Assembly: GCA_001972305.1 (NCBI GenBank)
Contig: BDDD01000264.1
Span: 188,679 to 252,678 of the forward strand
Length of the DNA stretch: 64,000 nt
Direction of reading: 5' to 3'
Source: Cephalotus follicularis
Lineage: Eukaryota; Streptophyta; Magnoliopsida; Oxalidales; Cephalotaceae
The notes below the pieces were generated by a model. It saw only the letters and a program-made list of their open reading frames with translations, made no database searches and was not told the DNA's origin. Shown here piece after piece: positions 32,004-43,172 of the stretch; within the stretch, counting starts at the first letter, position 1; the number at the start of each line of letters is the position of its first letter. A program made the position numbers and the translations under genes.

Positions 32004-33823
32004 TTACCGATCATCACATATATGATCTTTAAAGTGACTGTGGTCCTCTGATAATTTTATGTCTGGATACCAAGTAGAAAATTCGATAGGATTGTTAGAT
32101 AATGTTGTTAACCTTAAACTGTCTTCTTCTGGGTTTACTCATAAGGCATCGATGTTTGGCGTATTCAGGGCACTATTGTTTTCATGGTTAAGCGTCACCT
32201 ATTCCACGACAAGTGTCGTCGCTTATACCAGAGCGTCGATGCTTATACCAGAGAGTCGACACTTTGGCAAGCTTTGACGTTTTCCTTTCATTTGCATCTA
32301 ATAAGCGTCGATGCTCTTGGCTTTGTATGTATGAAGGCGTCGACGCTTTTGTAAGGAATTCCAATTCCTGACTTGAACCGTTTTAATTCTTTTAGATATT
32401 GGTAACTACCGGGGTGCAGTCTAAGGTTCTATCGGTCTGCTTTTAAGGTTATTTCAGTGATTGCATAAGGTACGGATTTTCATCCCTTGATTATCTCCCT
32501 CTGATTTTATTGGAATAAATTTGATTTTACTTTTATGAATAAAGTACGAATGTTTCGTTCCTTGATACTCTCCTGTTGATTTTATTAGAATAACAAGTTA
32601 GTTTTATTTTATGAATAATGTACGGATTTCTTGTCTTTGAATATCATCCTTTGAGATTTTATTTCAATGAATTCAGTTTCACATTTATGAACAAAACTAT
32701 GATTATTTTGTTGACATCTCCTTTAACTGTTTTGCAAGGCAAAATGAGCTTGATTTTGAACGAGTATGTCTGACTAAGCAAGTATGCAATTGCTATTTGA
32801 TAAGTTATTATCATTTGATAAATGATTTTCAGAATGAGAAACTTTGGTTTATATATATGAAAATTGCATGTGTTTGAAATGACTTTTGAGAACATCATTA
32901 TTTTGAAATCATTGAATACTGAGAATATAACCACCTATGGGGGTACCATAGGCATGTTGTAGGCCTGCCACGGGAGCATGACACCATCCGTAGCGGTGTG
33001 ATCAGTCTACGGCGTCTCTTTTTATTATCCTATGGAGAGGATTTTGATCCAATTATGATTGTCACATGAGTGTGATATATGTATGATAGAGACGTATGGG
33101 TCGGCCCTCGGATATATGTATGTTATGTTATGTTATGGGAATTGATTGTGTAGTGCCGTACACGTCATTCCATTAGGCATGTGGATCCCCGAGAATCCCT
33201 TGCATATGTATATGTTAGTTATGTATATGCATCTCTCAGTATGAAACATTGGTTTGGAAAAGTTTAGTATTTGATATGAATGAAAACTTATATCTATTTT
33301 ATGAAAGTTCATGAATCTATATGTATATTATGTTCAAAAATTCATATCCACTTTATAAAGATTATGTATCTATACGCATACGTTGTTTTGAAGGATTTTG
33401 GAAATCTGTCCGTTTTAAGTTTTATCATTTGTTTTACTTTTCTATATCCGTACTGAGGTTTGCACAATCGCGTTTTTGTTTTTCATGCAGCAGGTTATTA
33501 GGGACATCAGGGGCAAGTGTGATGAGTGATCCACCGAATATCAGAGGATTAGTTAACAATTTAATCTTTTTTTTTATTTCAGTTGATTATTGTTCATTTG
33601 GAGACTTTAAGCTTAGTGTTGAGTTAAATACTACTTTGGATTCAAGTTTATAGTAATGTTTCGGATCTTTATGGATTTTTTACTTTGATTTGAATAAAGG
33701 ATATTTTTGTTATGGTAACATTTCGGATTATTGAATTGTTATCTTGGAATAACGATCTATCATTTTTAATATGATTCTATAAGTTAGTTTAGTATGACAT
33801 CTTGATCCCAAAATGGGGGTGTT
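32004..33823 (+). mobile_element. Solo LTR A, right part
   Basis: Continues A after the ttttg duplication and ends gggggtgttaca at 33826, overlapping the acact duplication. It contains sites gcgtcgatgctta, gagcgtcgatgctt and aaggcgtcgacgctttt (32160-32350). A set of three near-repeats of a unit containing gtacgga, cgt and gattttatt follows at about 32470-32690. No ORF is credible. Confidence 0.65.
32160..32350. repeat. GTCGAC array in LTR A
   Basis: Seven sites, among them gcgtcgatgctt (twice), gagtcgacactt, gcgtcgatgctc and ggcgtcgacgctt. Measured along the uninterrupted LTR they are about 1.0-1.2 kb downstream of the TATA-rich run, as in H. Confidence 0.75.
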
Positions 33824-34830
33824 ACACTAACGCTTTATTTTTTTTGTTTTTATCATCGTCGTGACTCTTAATATGAAAGATATATTCGTTAGTCACATAC
33901 ACAGTAAATGCATGAACCAACATGCTCGGATCTTTTGCTAACTATTTCAAGGCTTTAACCTTGTAATATGGAGGGAGATCATTCACCTAATTTTTTTTCT
34001 AGTATTAGAAGCGATTTAATTGTCAAACGTGTTTAAGGAGTTAGTTTAATCAATGCCACAATTAACTTACTAATAAACCACACAACAAATAAATCTGAAT
34101 GTAAATCCTCAATCTCCCTATCTCAAGGATCTGGATGCGTCATTCTCAATTCATTGTAATGTTTTCTGAACAAGAAAATAGCTTTAATTATAAATGTGTT
34201 CGAAGTTAAGGAAATTACTTCAAATGTATAGAAAAATTTATATGACTTACTGAACAAAATTATCGATTTCCGAATAGTTTTGGAAGACACAAAATGAGGA
34301 TGCGTTGTACTCTACAATGGTTAGTTGTCGTTCTTTTGATGCACCAATAAAACGATCGGGATGAGAGAACACTGACAAGTGACCATCTTATTTTGTGCCG
34401 CCCCAATGGTCATTCCCTGCCACTTTATTGGCATGTTGTATCCCACTGTAATTGAACCTTTGGGTAGCTTTGTTACATACCATTTTTTTTTCAAATAGAA
34501 CAAAAACTACAAAACACGTAAAACAAATTAAATATTTATAGTCTAAATACCGAAAATGAAAAATAATGGACTCAAATAGCGTAGTTACCTCTCAAAAGGG
34601 GGCATCCATTTATATTGCACTAGCTCACCAATCATTGCTTCATATGCCAAATGAATGGACAAATGCTTCATTGAGCCGAAGAAAGCCAGGGGAAATATCT
34701 TTTCGAGGCTATACAATGTGATGACAATATTCTTTTCAAACTTCTCCAAGTCATCAACGTTTAAGATAATAGAACATATATTCCAAAAAAATTGACTACA
34801 CTCAAAAATGGGATTGTAAACCTTCTTTGG
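33824..34830 (-). pseudogene. CACTA transposase, middle-to-C-terminal fragments (DUF4218/DUF4216 region)
   Basis: On the minus strand 34800-34600 reads IILNVDDLEKFEKNIVITL then FFGSMKHLSIHLAYEA, LVQYKWMPPFER, which matches the DUF4218 pattern of TNP2 transposases. After AT-rich, possibly intronic sequence, 34503-34321 has KWQGMTIGAAQNK. Near 33940-33830 NEYIFHIKSHDDDKN recalls the conserved segment before DUF4216, which continues at 2683. Frames are broken, so this is a dead gene. Recognition is from family patterns and should be confirmed by profile search. Confidence 0.55.
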
Positions 34831-35264
34831 AAACTAGGGATGGCAATATGGCGTACCGAGGCGGATTTTGCCATCCCCGTCCCCATCCCACCGAAGAGCG
34901 GGGCGGGGACGGGGCGGGGTTTTCTTTCTCCATGGCAGGGCAGGGCGGAGGCGGGGACGTCATTTCTTTGGCGGGACGGGGATGGCAAAATCTGTCTCGA
35001 TCTATCTCATCGTCATCCCTAACCTCATGGATGTATAAGCTAAACACAACCACATGACTAGTAGTTTCTTTTATTCTTAAACAGACATGTTAATATGCTT
35101 AAAGTTTAAGAGAAAAAAAAGATTATATGTATTGGTTATACATAAATACATATTACAATAAATCCTAGATATAATACTACAATAATATTTTGAGAAATTC
35201 ATTTATTGATATATCATATATATGATAAAATATATGTGATACAATATATAAAAGCGGAGCGGGA

Positions 35265-35269
35265 CGGGG
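35265..35269. repeat. Target-site duplication cgggg of G (left copy)
   Basis: Matches 38465-38469 exactly. Confidence 0.8.
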
Positions 35270-36022
35270 TGTAAAGCCCCAAACCCCAAGGGTCAACCCC
35301 TAAGATTTGACGTGCTACTAACAGTATCATTCATTTACTAATTTCAGCGAAAATTAAAAACATTTAAACAATATAATAATGCATACGGAACCGTTCAATA
35401 AAACATTACTTACGTGGATAAAACCCAATGTTTTGCAATACAATGAAACATATAGCTCTGCCACATGCCGACAGGTCATAAACAAAAATACAATATTTTT
35501 ATGCTTCTGGGTCATCCAACTGCAATGGAAGGGAGGAGACTCACCCGGGGCTTCAATCCTCAGCTTGCTGCGAAGCTCCAGCTGTACCTGACCCATTACA
35601 TTAAAATGTAATGGGTCAGCGACCACTGGTCGTGTAGGAACTACTACCCACGTACGGATGTAAGATGCAGATGCAGCAGGGCAGCAATATTATAATATAT
35701 ATAATATACTAATATATATATATATATCATCAACTACATTCATTCATTCCATACAGTCCTTAACAATCATTCTCAATTATTGACTGTCACGAGTATTCAC
35801 AATAAATCCTTCCTCGGCGTCCCCTACTGAAGGAGGAGTGGTAACGCACTCCAGACGTTAAGGTAGAGGAGCCGGGACAGGAATAAGATTTCAATTTAGG
35901 CAAACCGGTTCCTTGGGTTTAGGAAGAGCAATATACGCGTTCTAGGTGTAACAGGCAGAGGAGAGGAACACAACATTCATTATACCGTAACAGTCATTCA
36001 GTAACAATAATAACAGTCATTG

Positions 36023-36225
36023 TGGCTCATCTCGGTCGGTGATCCGTCGGCTCATCTCGATTGGTGATCCGACGGCTCATCTCGGTCGGTGATCCATTGG
36101 GCTATCTCGATGACCCACGTAGTTCAGCTCAATTTGGTGACCCATTAGGTCATCTCAGAAATAGCCTTACTGGCTCATCTTAGTCGGTGATCCCCGTAGG
36201 GCTCATCTCGGTCGGTGATCCAGTC
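36023..36225. repeat. 25-bp tandem repeat ggctcatctcggtcggtgat in G
   Basis: Three near-exact units of 25 bp from 36023, then four or five degenerate units to 36225. Confidence 0.8.
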
Positions 36226-36589
36226 CATTACATTACACTACACTACATTAACAATACACTATCATTTCAATAACACTACAGTATATTAACATTTCAATGT
36301 ATTAATGCTACATTTCCATGTGGTCTGCCTTTACTACAATATTAACTTATCTTTTTCTATTAATATATTCTTTGTCACTTAACAAAGCCATCACGTCAAT
36401 CACCTATATATATATATATATCAACTTAATGCCCCGAAGAAGCACTGTTGGTGCAACATTGCTCATGTATGCAGTGCCATCCTCAGGCATGTATGGTTCA
36501 AGGCGCATTATCCCATTGTACAGCATTTATGGACGCATATAGGCACTGTAGGTACACACTATACGGCACTAAATGCATGCGCAATATAA

Positions 36590-37570
36590 TGCATCACTAT
36601 GGAGGGCTCAGGCGCGTCACTCACGTTGTGGAGGGCTCAAGCGTCTGGCTTGGCGTGCTCAGGCACAGAACGCGCTCAGTACAGAGGTTGAGCGTCTGGC
36701 TTGCATGCACAAGACGTACTCTAGGCAGACATGGAGGGCATGCATTGGATTCATACCATGGAGCTCGGGTACATGCCTAGCATACACTGGACGCATGCAA
36801 CATGGAGCTTAGATGCATGCAGGACAATTCGACACCATGCATGATCGGGATATAGCACCACATGCCAGAGACACTTAGGAGAGCTCGGTATTCGACGTTA
36901 CAAGCTGAGGATGCTTGTATGGAGAACTCGACACCATGGCATCTCAATGCGCATGCCATTGGAGAGTTCGGGTGTACCTTCAGTGAAGGGAGCATAGGTG
37001 TGCACAATGGAGCATGCTCGGGTACCTACTGCTGAAGAGCTCAGCACTTAGCCATGGAGTGCTTGGCGCCACTACGGAGAGCTCGAACGCCACAGTGGGG
37101 AGCTCGGCACTTTATGCCGCGTACTTGCCATTCATGCTCGGCACCTTGGCTTAGTCGGCGCCATTGCAGAGGAGAGCTTGGCACTCCTACCATGGGTGCT
37201 TGGCACCTCTGCCATGGCTACTCGGCACAGGGCAGCTCGGGCATGGAGCTCGGCATTTGTGCTCCTTGGCAGCTCGGGCATGGAGCTCGGCACTTGTGCT
37301 CCTCGGTAGCTCAGGCATGGAGCTCGGCACTTATGCTCCTCGGCAGCTCGGCGCATGACCATCTTAGACATGGCCACCTTGGGCACTTCTCTTGCACTAC
37401 GCCTTGCTCAGAACGCATGGCACTGCGTGGATGGTATCCCGGCACTTGGCATATTGCCCATAACAAGACACATGCTAGCCGGTGGAGAGCTCAGCGCCTA
37501 TGTATGGCATGCTCGGGAGGCATGGCACTTCGGCGCATGACAGAGAGTTCAGGCGCTATGCCACTGCATG
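36590..37570. repeat. Palindrome-rich array in G (GAGCTCGG, GCATGC, GGCGCATG)
   Basis: About 1 kb with dozens of gagctcgg, ggcac and gcatgc motifs. At 37220-37350 about 53-bp units containing catggagctcggcac and tgctcctcggcagctc repeat almost exactly three times. The array lies about 0.6-1.5 kb downstream of the G TATA box, the same relative place as the GTCGAC arrays of the other large gypsy LTRs. Confidence 0.75.
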
Positions 37571-38122
37571 CTCTGGACGCATGCTAGTTGGGCTCCACCA
37601 CTACTGCTCGACACATACAGTGCATAGTGTGCAAGGAAGGCATACCTGGTTACATGTTTCAGTGTGCAAAGGCGCACAGTGATAACACGTTGGGAGCAAA
37701 ATATGGTACATCGCTCTGGAGCCAAGTGCTAGGACGCACTATTCGGCGCATGGGTAGTCAGGCGCATGATATAGTTGTTTATTCTATTATTGACACAGTA
37801 ATTAATTGCCCATTAATTGCAGAGGACTTTAACCCATCTCGGTTATTATAACATTCATCTAATTTTGGCCTGATCATTTTTATATATATATATCATCATC
37901 ATCACAGTACTCAACAATGCACACAACAGTAAAACACTGAGTAGGTAGTAGAACCTACCTGGAGTCCGATGGAGTTACTGTATAATTCCTTTTTGCTTAG
38001 CTCCCCTTCCTCAATTGTTTCCTTCCTCAGTTGTTTCTTCTTCCTCTTCTCACTGAACCATTTCCTCCTTGTCTCTTCCTCTCCAAACCAGCAGCAGCCC
38101 TCTCTTTACCCCTTCACTTCTC

Positions 38123-38130
38123 TTTTTATA
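38123..38130 (-). promoter_or_regulatory. TATA box of LTR G
   Basis: Minus-strand tataaaaa within gactataaaaagagaag. Confidence 0.55.
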
Positions 38131-38624
38131 GTCAGTCCAAGGAAGGGTCTAGAAATCTCTACGCATTTCTACCACTTTTATCACTAATTCGGGCCTGGAG
38201 TATTAAAGTGGTCAGCCCAATTTCTCCTTCTTTCCTTTAATTCTAATTGGCCCAAAACCATTTCTTTCTTTCCCTTTTCTCTATTAATCCAATACTTGGC
38301 TCAAATGCTTCCATTATCCATTTATCAATTTGGTCCAACACCAAAAATATTTCAAGGCCCAATCCGACTCCAGTCCAACAATAATAATAATACCAATAAA
38401 GCCTAGAATAGTATATAAGGTCCAAAAGGCCATTCTTTTATATTATAAAATTTCAGGTACTACACGGGGCAAAACGGGGAAAACACTTGCTTTGCCCCCT
38501 CCCTACCCCTACTTGCGGGGTATATTTTTTCCCCCATCTCCACCCCAATCCTTAAACGGGACGAGGATTCTCCACCCTATTTGAAGCGGAGCGGAACGGA
38601 GTGGGGAAAATTGTCGTCCCTGCA

Positions 38625-38760
38625 ACCAATAATAGAAAAGCATAGGCAGAATACGTTCAAGGATAATCTGACAACCATGGCTTTTAAATCCCTGCAACTT
38701 CCCAGTGTTCACATTCAAACAACAGAAAATGTTAACTAGGAAAAAAAACACAAGGCAACA
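38625..38760 (-). pseudogene. CACTA transposase fragment upstream of DUF4218
   Basis: The minus-strand frame includes NTGKLQGFKSHGCQIILERI and LPMLFYYWL, matching the GlksHDcHvllqrlLP signature of plant TNP2 transposases. It connects to the fragment at 34830 once the hAT-like element is skipped. The N-terminal two thirds of the gene are missing: subterminal repeats begin immediately beyond. Confidence 0.65.
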
Positions 38761-39059
38761 TTTGAGACGAAATTAATTTTCTGTTGCAAAGTAACTAATA
38801 AAAATGAAGAATTATATCAAGTTTTGCGATGGAATAGATTTTTGTCTCAGAATATTTGAACAAAAAATAAATAAAGTCAAATTTTGAGACAGTAATTTAA
38901 CTCTGTCTGAAAGTTTGAGACATAATTAATTTTTTATCTCAAATTAATTGATAAAGAAATATTGTTAAAATTTGAGAAGAAAATTTAATATAGTCTCAAA
39001 TCCCACAAAAAATTTGGATGGAAATTTATTCCATCTTAAAATACCAGTTTTTTAGTAGT
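38761..39059. mobile_element. CACTA terminus: subterminal repeats and inverted repeat
   Basis: At least five copies of tttgagac or its complement gtctcaaa, in both orientations (for example 38761-38768, 38883-38890, 38913-38920, 38993-39000), each next to AT-rich sequence. The end ccagttttttagtagt (39044-39059) is the complement of ACTACTAAAAAACTGG, the CACTACTA-type TIR with its outer C lost. Such subterminal motifs bind the accessory protein (TNPA type) in characterised CACTA elements. Confidence 0.7.
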
Positions 39060-39184
39060 AATATAGTATTTTCATTCATGGGTCTAAGATGGGGTCAGGC
39101 CGGTTACCCTTTTAGTGCCCGTTCTTTGAGGTTTAGCCAATCCTTGTGGTGGTTTACAAACTCGTATAACAAAAAAGAATATGT
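39060..39184. other. Short spacer between CACTA end and copia LTR
   Basis: 125 bases of unassigned sequence; no gene or repeat recognised. Confidence 0.4.
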
Positions 39185-39413
39185 TGTAAACTTAAGACGT
39201 TAACTCACAAAGGAAGATTGCACTATAAAGAGATTTAGAGAGAAAGTGAGAGAGAATAAGAGATTTTCTTATTATGAATTCCTTAACTTCTTCATAACAA
39301 TACATTCCTATTTATAGGAGTTTAGAGGGGGTTGTTGGAATAGTGTTTGGTTGTTAGAATAGTGTTTGGTTGTTGGAATAGTAATTCACTATTCATTTAT
39401 TGGCAATTTTACA
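39185..39413 (-). mobile_element. 3' LTR of copia element J1 (229 bp)
   Basis: Plus-strand ends TGTAAACTTAAG and GGCAATTTTACA. TATAAATA is on the minus strand at 39316-39309. Two or three gttggaatagt repeats lie at 39334-39386. It is preceded on the minus strand by a polypurine tract ttcaagggggagtat (39414-39428). Confidence 0.8.
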
Positions 39414-39560
39414 ATACTCCCCCTTGAATTTCTATTCCATATTACTATGACTGCCTCGTTAAAACCTTGTTAGGAAAAACCCATTAGGATAAAAACATTT
39501 GCGAAGGAAAAAGAGTACAGTCTCCCCCTGAAACAAAACTTCACAAGTTCTTCAATTGTA

Positions 39561-40661
39561 TTAATGAAGATCTTTAATCTGACGCATCCCAATATCATGT
39601 CTGAGCTTCTTAAATGTAGTACCTGGTAATGCCTTCATAAATAAATCCGCTAAATTGTCATTTGATCGGATTTTTTGTACATCAATATCACCTTTTTTCT
39701 GAAGCTCATGGGTGTAGAAGAATTTTGGTGAAATATGTTTCGTTCGATCACCCTTGATATATCCTCTTCTGAGTTGTGTAATACAAGCAGCATTATCTTC
39801 ATATATTACTGTGAGATTATTTCTAATCGAGGATAGTGCACATGATTCTTGTATATGTTGAATCATTGATCTCAACCATATACATTCTCGGCTTGCTTCA
39901 TGAATTGCAATGATCTCTGAATGATTTGAAGAAGTTGTTGTCATTGTCTGTTTTGTTGATCGCCATGATATAGCACTGTCATAAAAGGTAAAGACATAAC
40001 GGGTTTGTGATCTTATTTTATGTGGATCAAATAAGTATCCCGCATCAGCATATCCAATCAATGTTGATTTTGTTCCCCTTGGATAAAATAGACCCAGATC
40101 AGTACTTCCACGCAGATAGCGCATTGTGTACTTAATCCCATTCCAGTGCCTTATCGTTGGTGTAGAGCTATATCTTGCTAGTAAATTGACAGAGAATGCA
40201 ATATCAGGTCTTGTGCAATTTGCAAGATACAATAGTGCTCCAATTGCTCTAAGATAAGGAACTTCAGGTCCAAGTATTTCTTCTCCTTCTTCTTGAGGAC
40301 GAAATGGATCCTTCTTGACATCAAGAGATCGAACTACCATTGGAGTGCTTAGAGTATAAGCTTTGTCCATGTTGAATCGACTAAGAACCTTTTCAGTGTA
40401 TATGGATTGATGGATGAAGATCCCAGATGATATGTGCTCCACATGTATACCAAGACAAAATTTTGTTTTTCCAAGGTCTTTCATTTCAAACTCACCTTTT
40501 AAATAGGTTGCAGTCTTTGTAAGTTCTTCAGAAGTACCTACAAGATTTAAGTCATCCACATATACTACAATAATAGCAAATCCATCGTTAGATTTTTTGA
40601 TAAAAATACATGGACATATTTGATCATTTGTATACCCTTCTTTGATTAAATTTTTACTTAG
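39561..40661 (-). pseudogene. J1 pol: RT C-terminal part and RNase H
   Basis: The catalytic YVDD lies at about 40551-40565. Then follow LGKTKFCLGIHVEHI, RAIGALLYLANCTRPDIAF and RNase H motifs: GYADAGYLFDPHK (Asp), SNHSEIIAIHEA (Glu) and YEDNAACI (Asp). The end HISPKFFYTHELQK and LADLFMKALP is the usual copia terminus with a natural stop at 39561. The 332-residue stretch from 40559 is open. Confidence 0.9.
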
Positions 40662-41129
40662 TCAATTGTACCACATTCGACCAGATTGTTTCAATCCATC
40701 CAACAAACGTTGTAGCTTAATTGAATACATGTGGCAAGATTTATTCAATTCAGGAACTTTAAATCCATCATGAATTCTCATATATATGTCACTATCAAGT
40801 GACCCATATAAGTATGCTTTTACTACGTCCATAAGATGGGTTTCAAGTCCGTTCGAAGCAGCCATACTAATTAGGAATCGAAAAGTGATTCCATCCATAA
40901 TTGGAGAATATGTTTCCTGGTAATCAATACCTGATCTTTGTGAGAACCCTTGAGCTACAAACCTTGCTTTATATCTCACAATTTCATTTTTCTCATTTCG
41001 TTTTCGAACAAATATCCATCTGAACCCAACAGGGGTTACCCATTTGGTGTTTGAATTATTGGTCCAAATACTTCTCGTTTGGACAAAGATTGCAACTCTG
41101 CTTGTATTGCATCTTTCCATTTTGGCCAA
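40662..41129 (-). pseudogene. J1 pol: RT N-terminal part
   Basis: FRWIFVRKRNEKNEIVRYKA, QGFSQRSGIDYQETYSPIMD and LMDVVKAYLYGSLDSDIYM are copia RT motifs. It is in the same frame as the downstream RNase H but separated by an in-frame stop at 40662. The next upstream piece (41563-41147) is in another frame. Confidence 0.88.
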
Positions 41130-41146
41130 TCATTTCTTTGTTGACA

Positions 41147-42320
41147 TTATTCAACACTTTGTGGTTCAGGATCCATAACAGGATTTGCAATATCCAATGC
41201 AACGACATAGGCAAACTTGTCATTAACTATAATCTCATCTCGATTCCGTATTTGTTCATTATGTGCATAATTAAACGAGACTTCTTGATTTTGAAATCCC
41301 ATAGCCTCTTCAGGGCTTTGTACTCTCTCTGGAGTCAATGTGGGTTCTGGAAATAACACATTATCTTGTGTTAACGCTATTTCAGGGTTTTGTATACCAT
41401 CCTTATTTGCCTTTCGTTTTCGTGGTACAATATCTTTAGCACTAATTGGTCTACCACGTTTCAACTGTGGTTTAGACTTTAATATATCGATTGAGCTTTC
41501 ACTAGCTTTAGATATATCAATTCTTGCTGGAGCAGTCACAGCTTGTATGTAATATTTGACCACTTTTTGAGCATCATTAAATGCATCTAGTATTTGATTA
41601 GCAATATTTTACAAATTAATGATCCTTTGAACTTGTAGTTCACATTCATTTGTACGTGGATAAAAATTATGTACTCTTGATGCTTTTCATGAATTTTCAT
41701 TTTCATTTTTCAATAAAATCTTTTCTCCCCCTAACATTGGGAAAACCAATTCATCAAAGTGACAGTCTGCATAACGTGCAGTAAACATGTCACCTGTTAA
41801 TGGCTCAAGATACCTTATAATTGATTGAGAATCAAATCCTACATAAACGTCAAGTCTGCCTTGTGGTCCCATCTTGCTCGGCTGAGGAGGTGAAATAGGG
41901 ACAGATATGCACATCCAAACACTCTTAAGTGTGATATGTTTGGTTCTTGACCAAGAACAAGTTGCAATGGAGAATATTTATGATATGCAGTCGGTCTTAT
42001 ACATATAAGAGCCGTAGCATGCAATATCGCATGTACCCAAGCTGAAATGGGTAACTTTGACCTCATCAATAAAGGACGAGCAATCAATTGAAGTCTCTTT
42101 ATAAGAGATTCGGCTAACCCATTTTGGGTGTGTACGTGAGGAACAGAATGTTCAATGGAAATTCCTATTGCCATACAATATTCATCAAATGCTTTGGAAC
42201 AAAATTAAGCAGCATTATCTAGCTGAATAGACTTTATAGGATGATCTGGAAATTGTGCTCGCAATTTATTTATTTGAGCCAATAATCTCGCAAATGCTAC
42301 ATTGTGAGTTGAATGTAAGC
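41147..42320 (-). pseudogene. J1 pol: integrase core end and integrase-RT linker
   Basis: 42174-41839 has HVHTQNGLAESLIKRLQL, with the third catalytic residue Glu. A frameshift leads to 41914-41687 with VYVGFDSQSIIRYLEPLTG. Another segment, 41563-41147, is the hydrophilic linker (KSKPQLKRGRPISAKD). At least two frameshifts occur in this region. Confidence 0.85.
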
Positions 42321-42330
42321 ATACATGCAA

Positions 42331-42723
42331 TCATCTTATCGATGCATCTATTAAGACCATGAAATATCGAAATGGTCCAAATGGTGGATTAATCGGTCGA
42401 CAAATATCTCCTTGAATTCTCTTTAAGAATTTTAGAGATTCTACAACCACTTTTGTTGTAGATGGTCTTATAATGGGTTTTCCTTGCGAACAAGCAACAC
42501 AATGGTTCTCATTATTCAATAGCATTTTCTGCTTTTTAAGTGGATGGCCATGTGAACTTTCAATGATTCGGTGCATCATTGTCACACCTAGGTGGCCTAG
42601 CCGTTCATGCCAAATCATGAACCCTTTTAAGTCTATGACTTTTGAATCCACAACATTATGAGATTCAATTGCTCTAATTTTCATAATATATAGCCCAGAA
42701 GAAAGCCCAAGGAGTTTCTCCAA
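42331..42723 (-). pseudogene. J1 pol: GAG-pre-integrase and start of integrase
   Basis: MIWHERLGHLGVTMMHRI and HCVACSQGK form the His-His-Cys-Cys zinc motif. GDICRPINPPFGPFRYFMV contains the first catalytic Asp region. The reading frame differs from that of the protease upstream, so a frameshift lies near 42700. Confidence 0.87.
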
Positions 42724-43055
42724 TATTTGCTTTCGGCCGGAAGCATTACCAGTGACATAGAGATATTTTTTGCATTTTCATTTGTGGTTTCAATATGATA
42801 ACCATTTCGGCGAATATCTTTGAAACTAAGCAAGTTTCTTCTAGACTTTGTTGAATATAAAGCATCTGCGATGCGCATTTGTGTTCCATTTGATAACACA
42901 AAGCTGGCCATCCCAAAACCTTCAATTAGGTTTGATGTACCAGAAATTGTTTCAACATTAGCCTTTGCTATTGTCAAATGTGAAAAATATTTTTCACTCT
43001 GGAGTATTGTGTGTGTTGTTGCACTGTCAACTATGCATATATCTCCAATATCCAT
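42681..43055 (-). pseudogene. J1 pol: aspartic protease
   Basis: The active-site motif is IVDSATTHTIL (Asp-Ser-Ala) near 43020-43040. Typical protease sequence follows (NLIEGFGMASFVLSNGTQMR, SKRRNLLSFKDI-like). It runs into the frameshift shared with the next segment. Confidence 0.85.
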
Positions 43056-43172
43056 TGTATGATGATCTATAGATAAAAATACACATGTTATTAATAAATA
43101 TAACTATGTTATATTTAACTTCATAAGCACTTTATTCAAAAGTTATAAACATTAAAATAATAGCACATAACA

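Larger units (their letters stand above)
35270..38464 (-). mobile_element. Solo LTR G (Ty3/gypsy-type), 3.2 kb
   Basis: Ends TGTAAAGCCCC and GGTACTACA with a 5-bp duplication cgggg. On the minus strand TATAAAAA at 38130-38123 lies about 335 bases from the LTR start and is followed by purine/pyrimidine-biased leader. Further in are a GAGCTC/GCATGC palindrome array (36590-37570) and a 25-bp tandem repeat (36023-36225). Long open frames here come from the repeat array and show no protein features. Confidence 0.85.
34835..38624. mobile_element. GC-rich hAT-like non-autonomous element holding solo LTR G
   Basis: Left end tagggatggcaa (34835-34846) and right end ttgtcgtccctg (about 38613-38624) are inverted repeats that differ only by C/T and G/A transitions. 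Subterminal sequence is rich in gcggggcgggg and its complement. An internal cgtcatcccta at about 35010-35020 could alternatively close a short 186-bp element. No 8-bp target duplication is visible. The element interrupts the CACTA transposase between 38625 and 34830. Confidence 0.45.

Noticed and set aside
34835..35020. Stand-alone 186-bp MITE with tagggatg inverted repeats
   Set aside because: Kept only as an alternative: the matching GC-rich arm and inverted end at 38470-38624 fit a larger element better, though the short form cannot be excluded.
37054..37587. 177-codon plus-strand ORF
   Set aside because: It lies in the GAGCTC/GCATGC repeat array of LTR G, is compositionally biased, and open frames exist in several frames and on both strands over the same bases.
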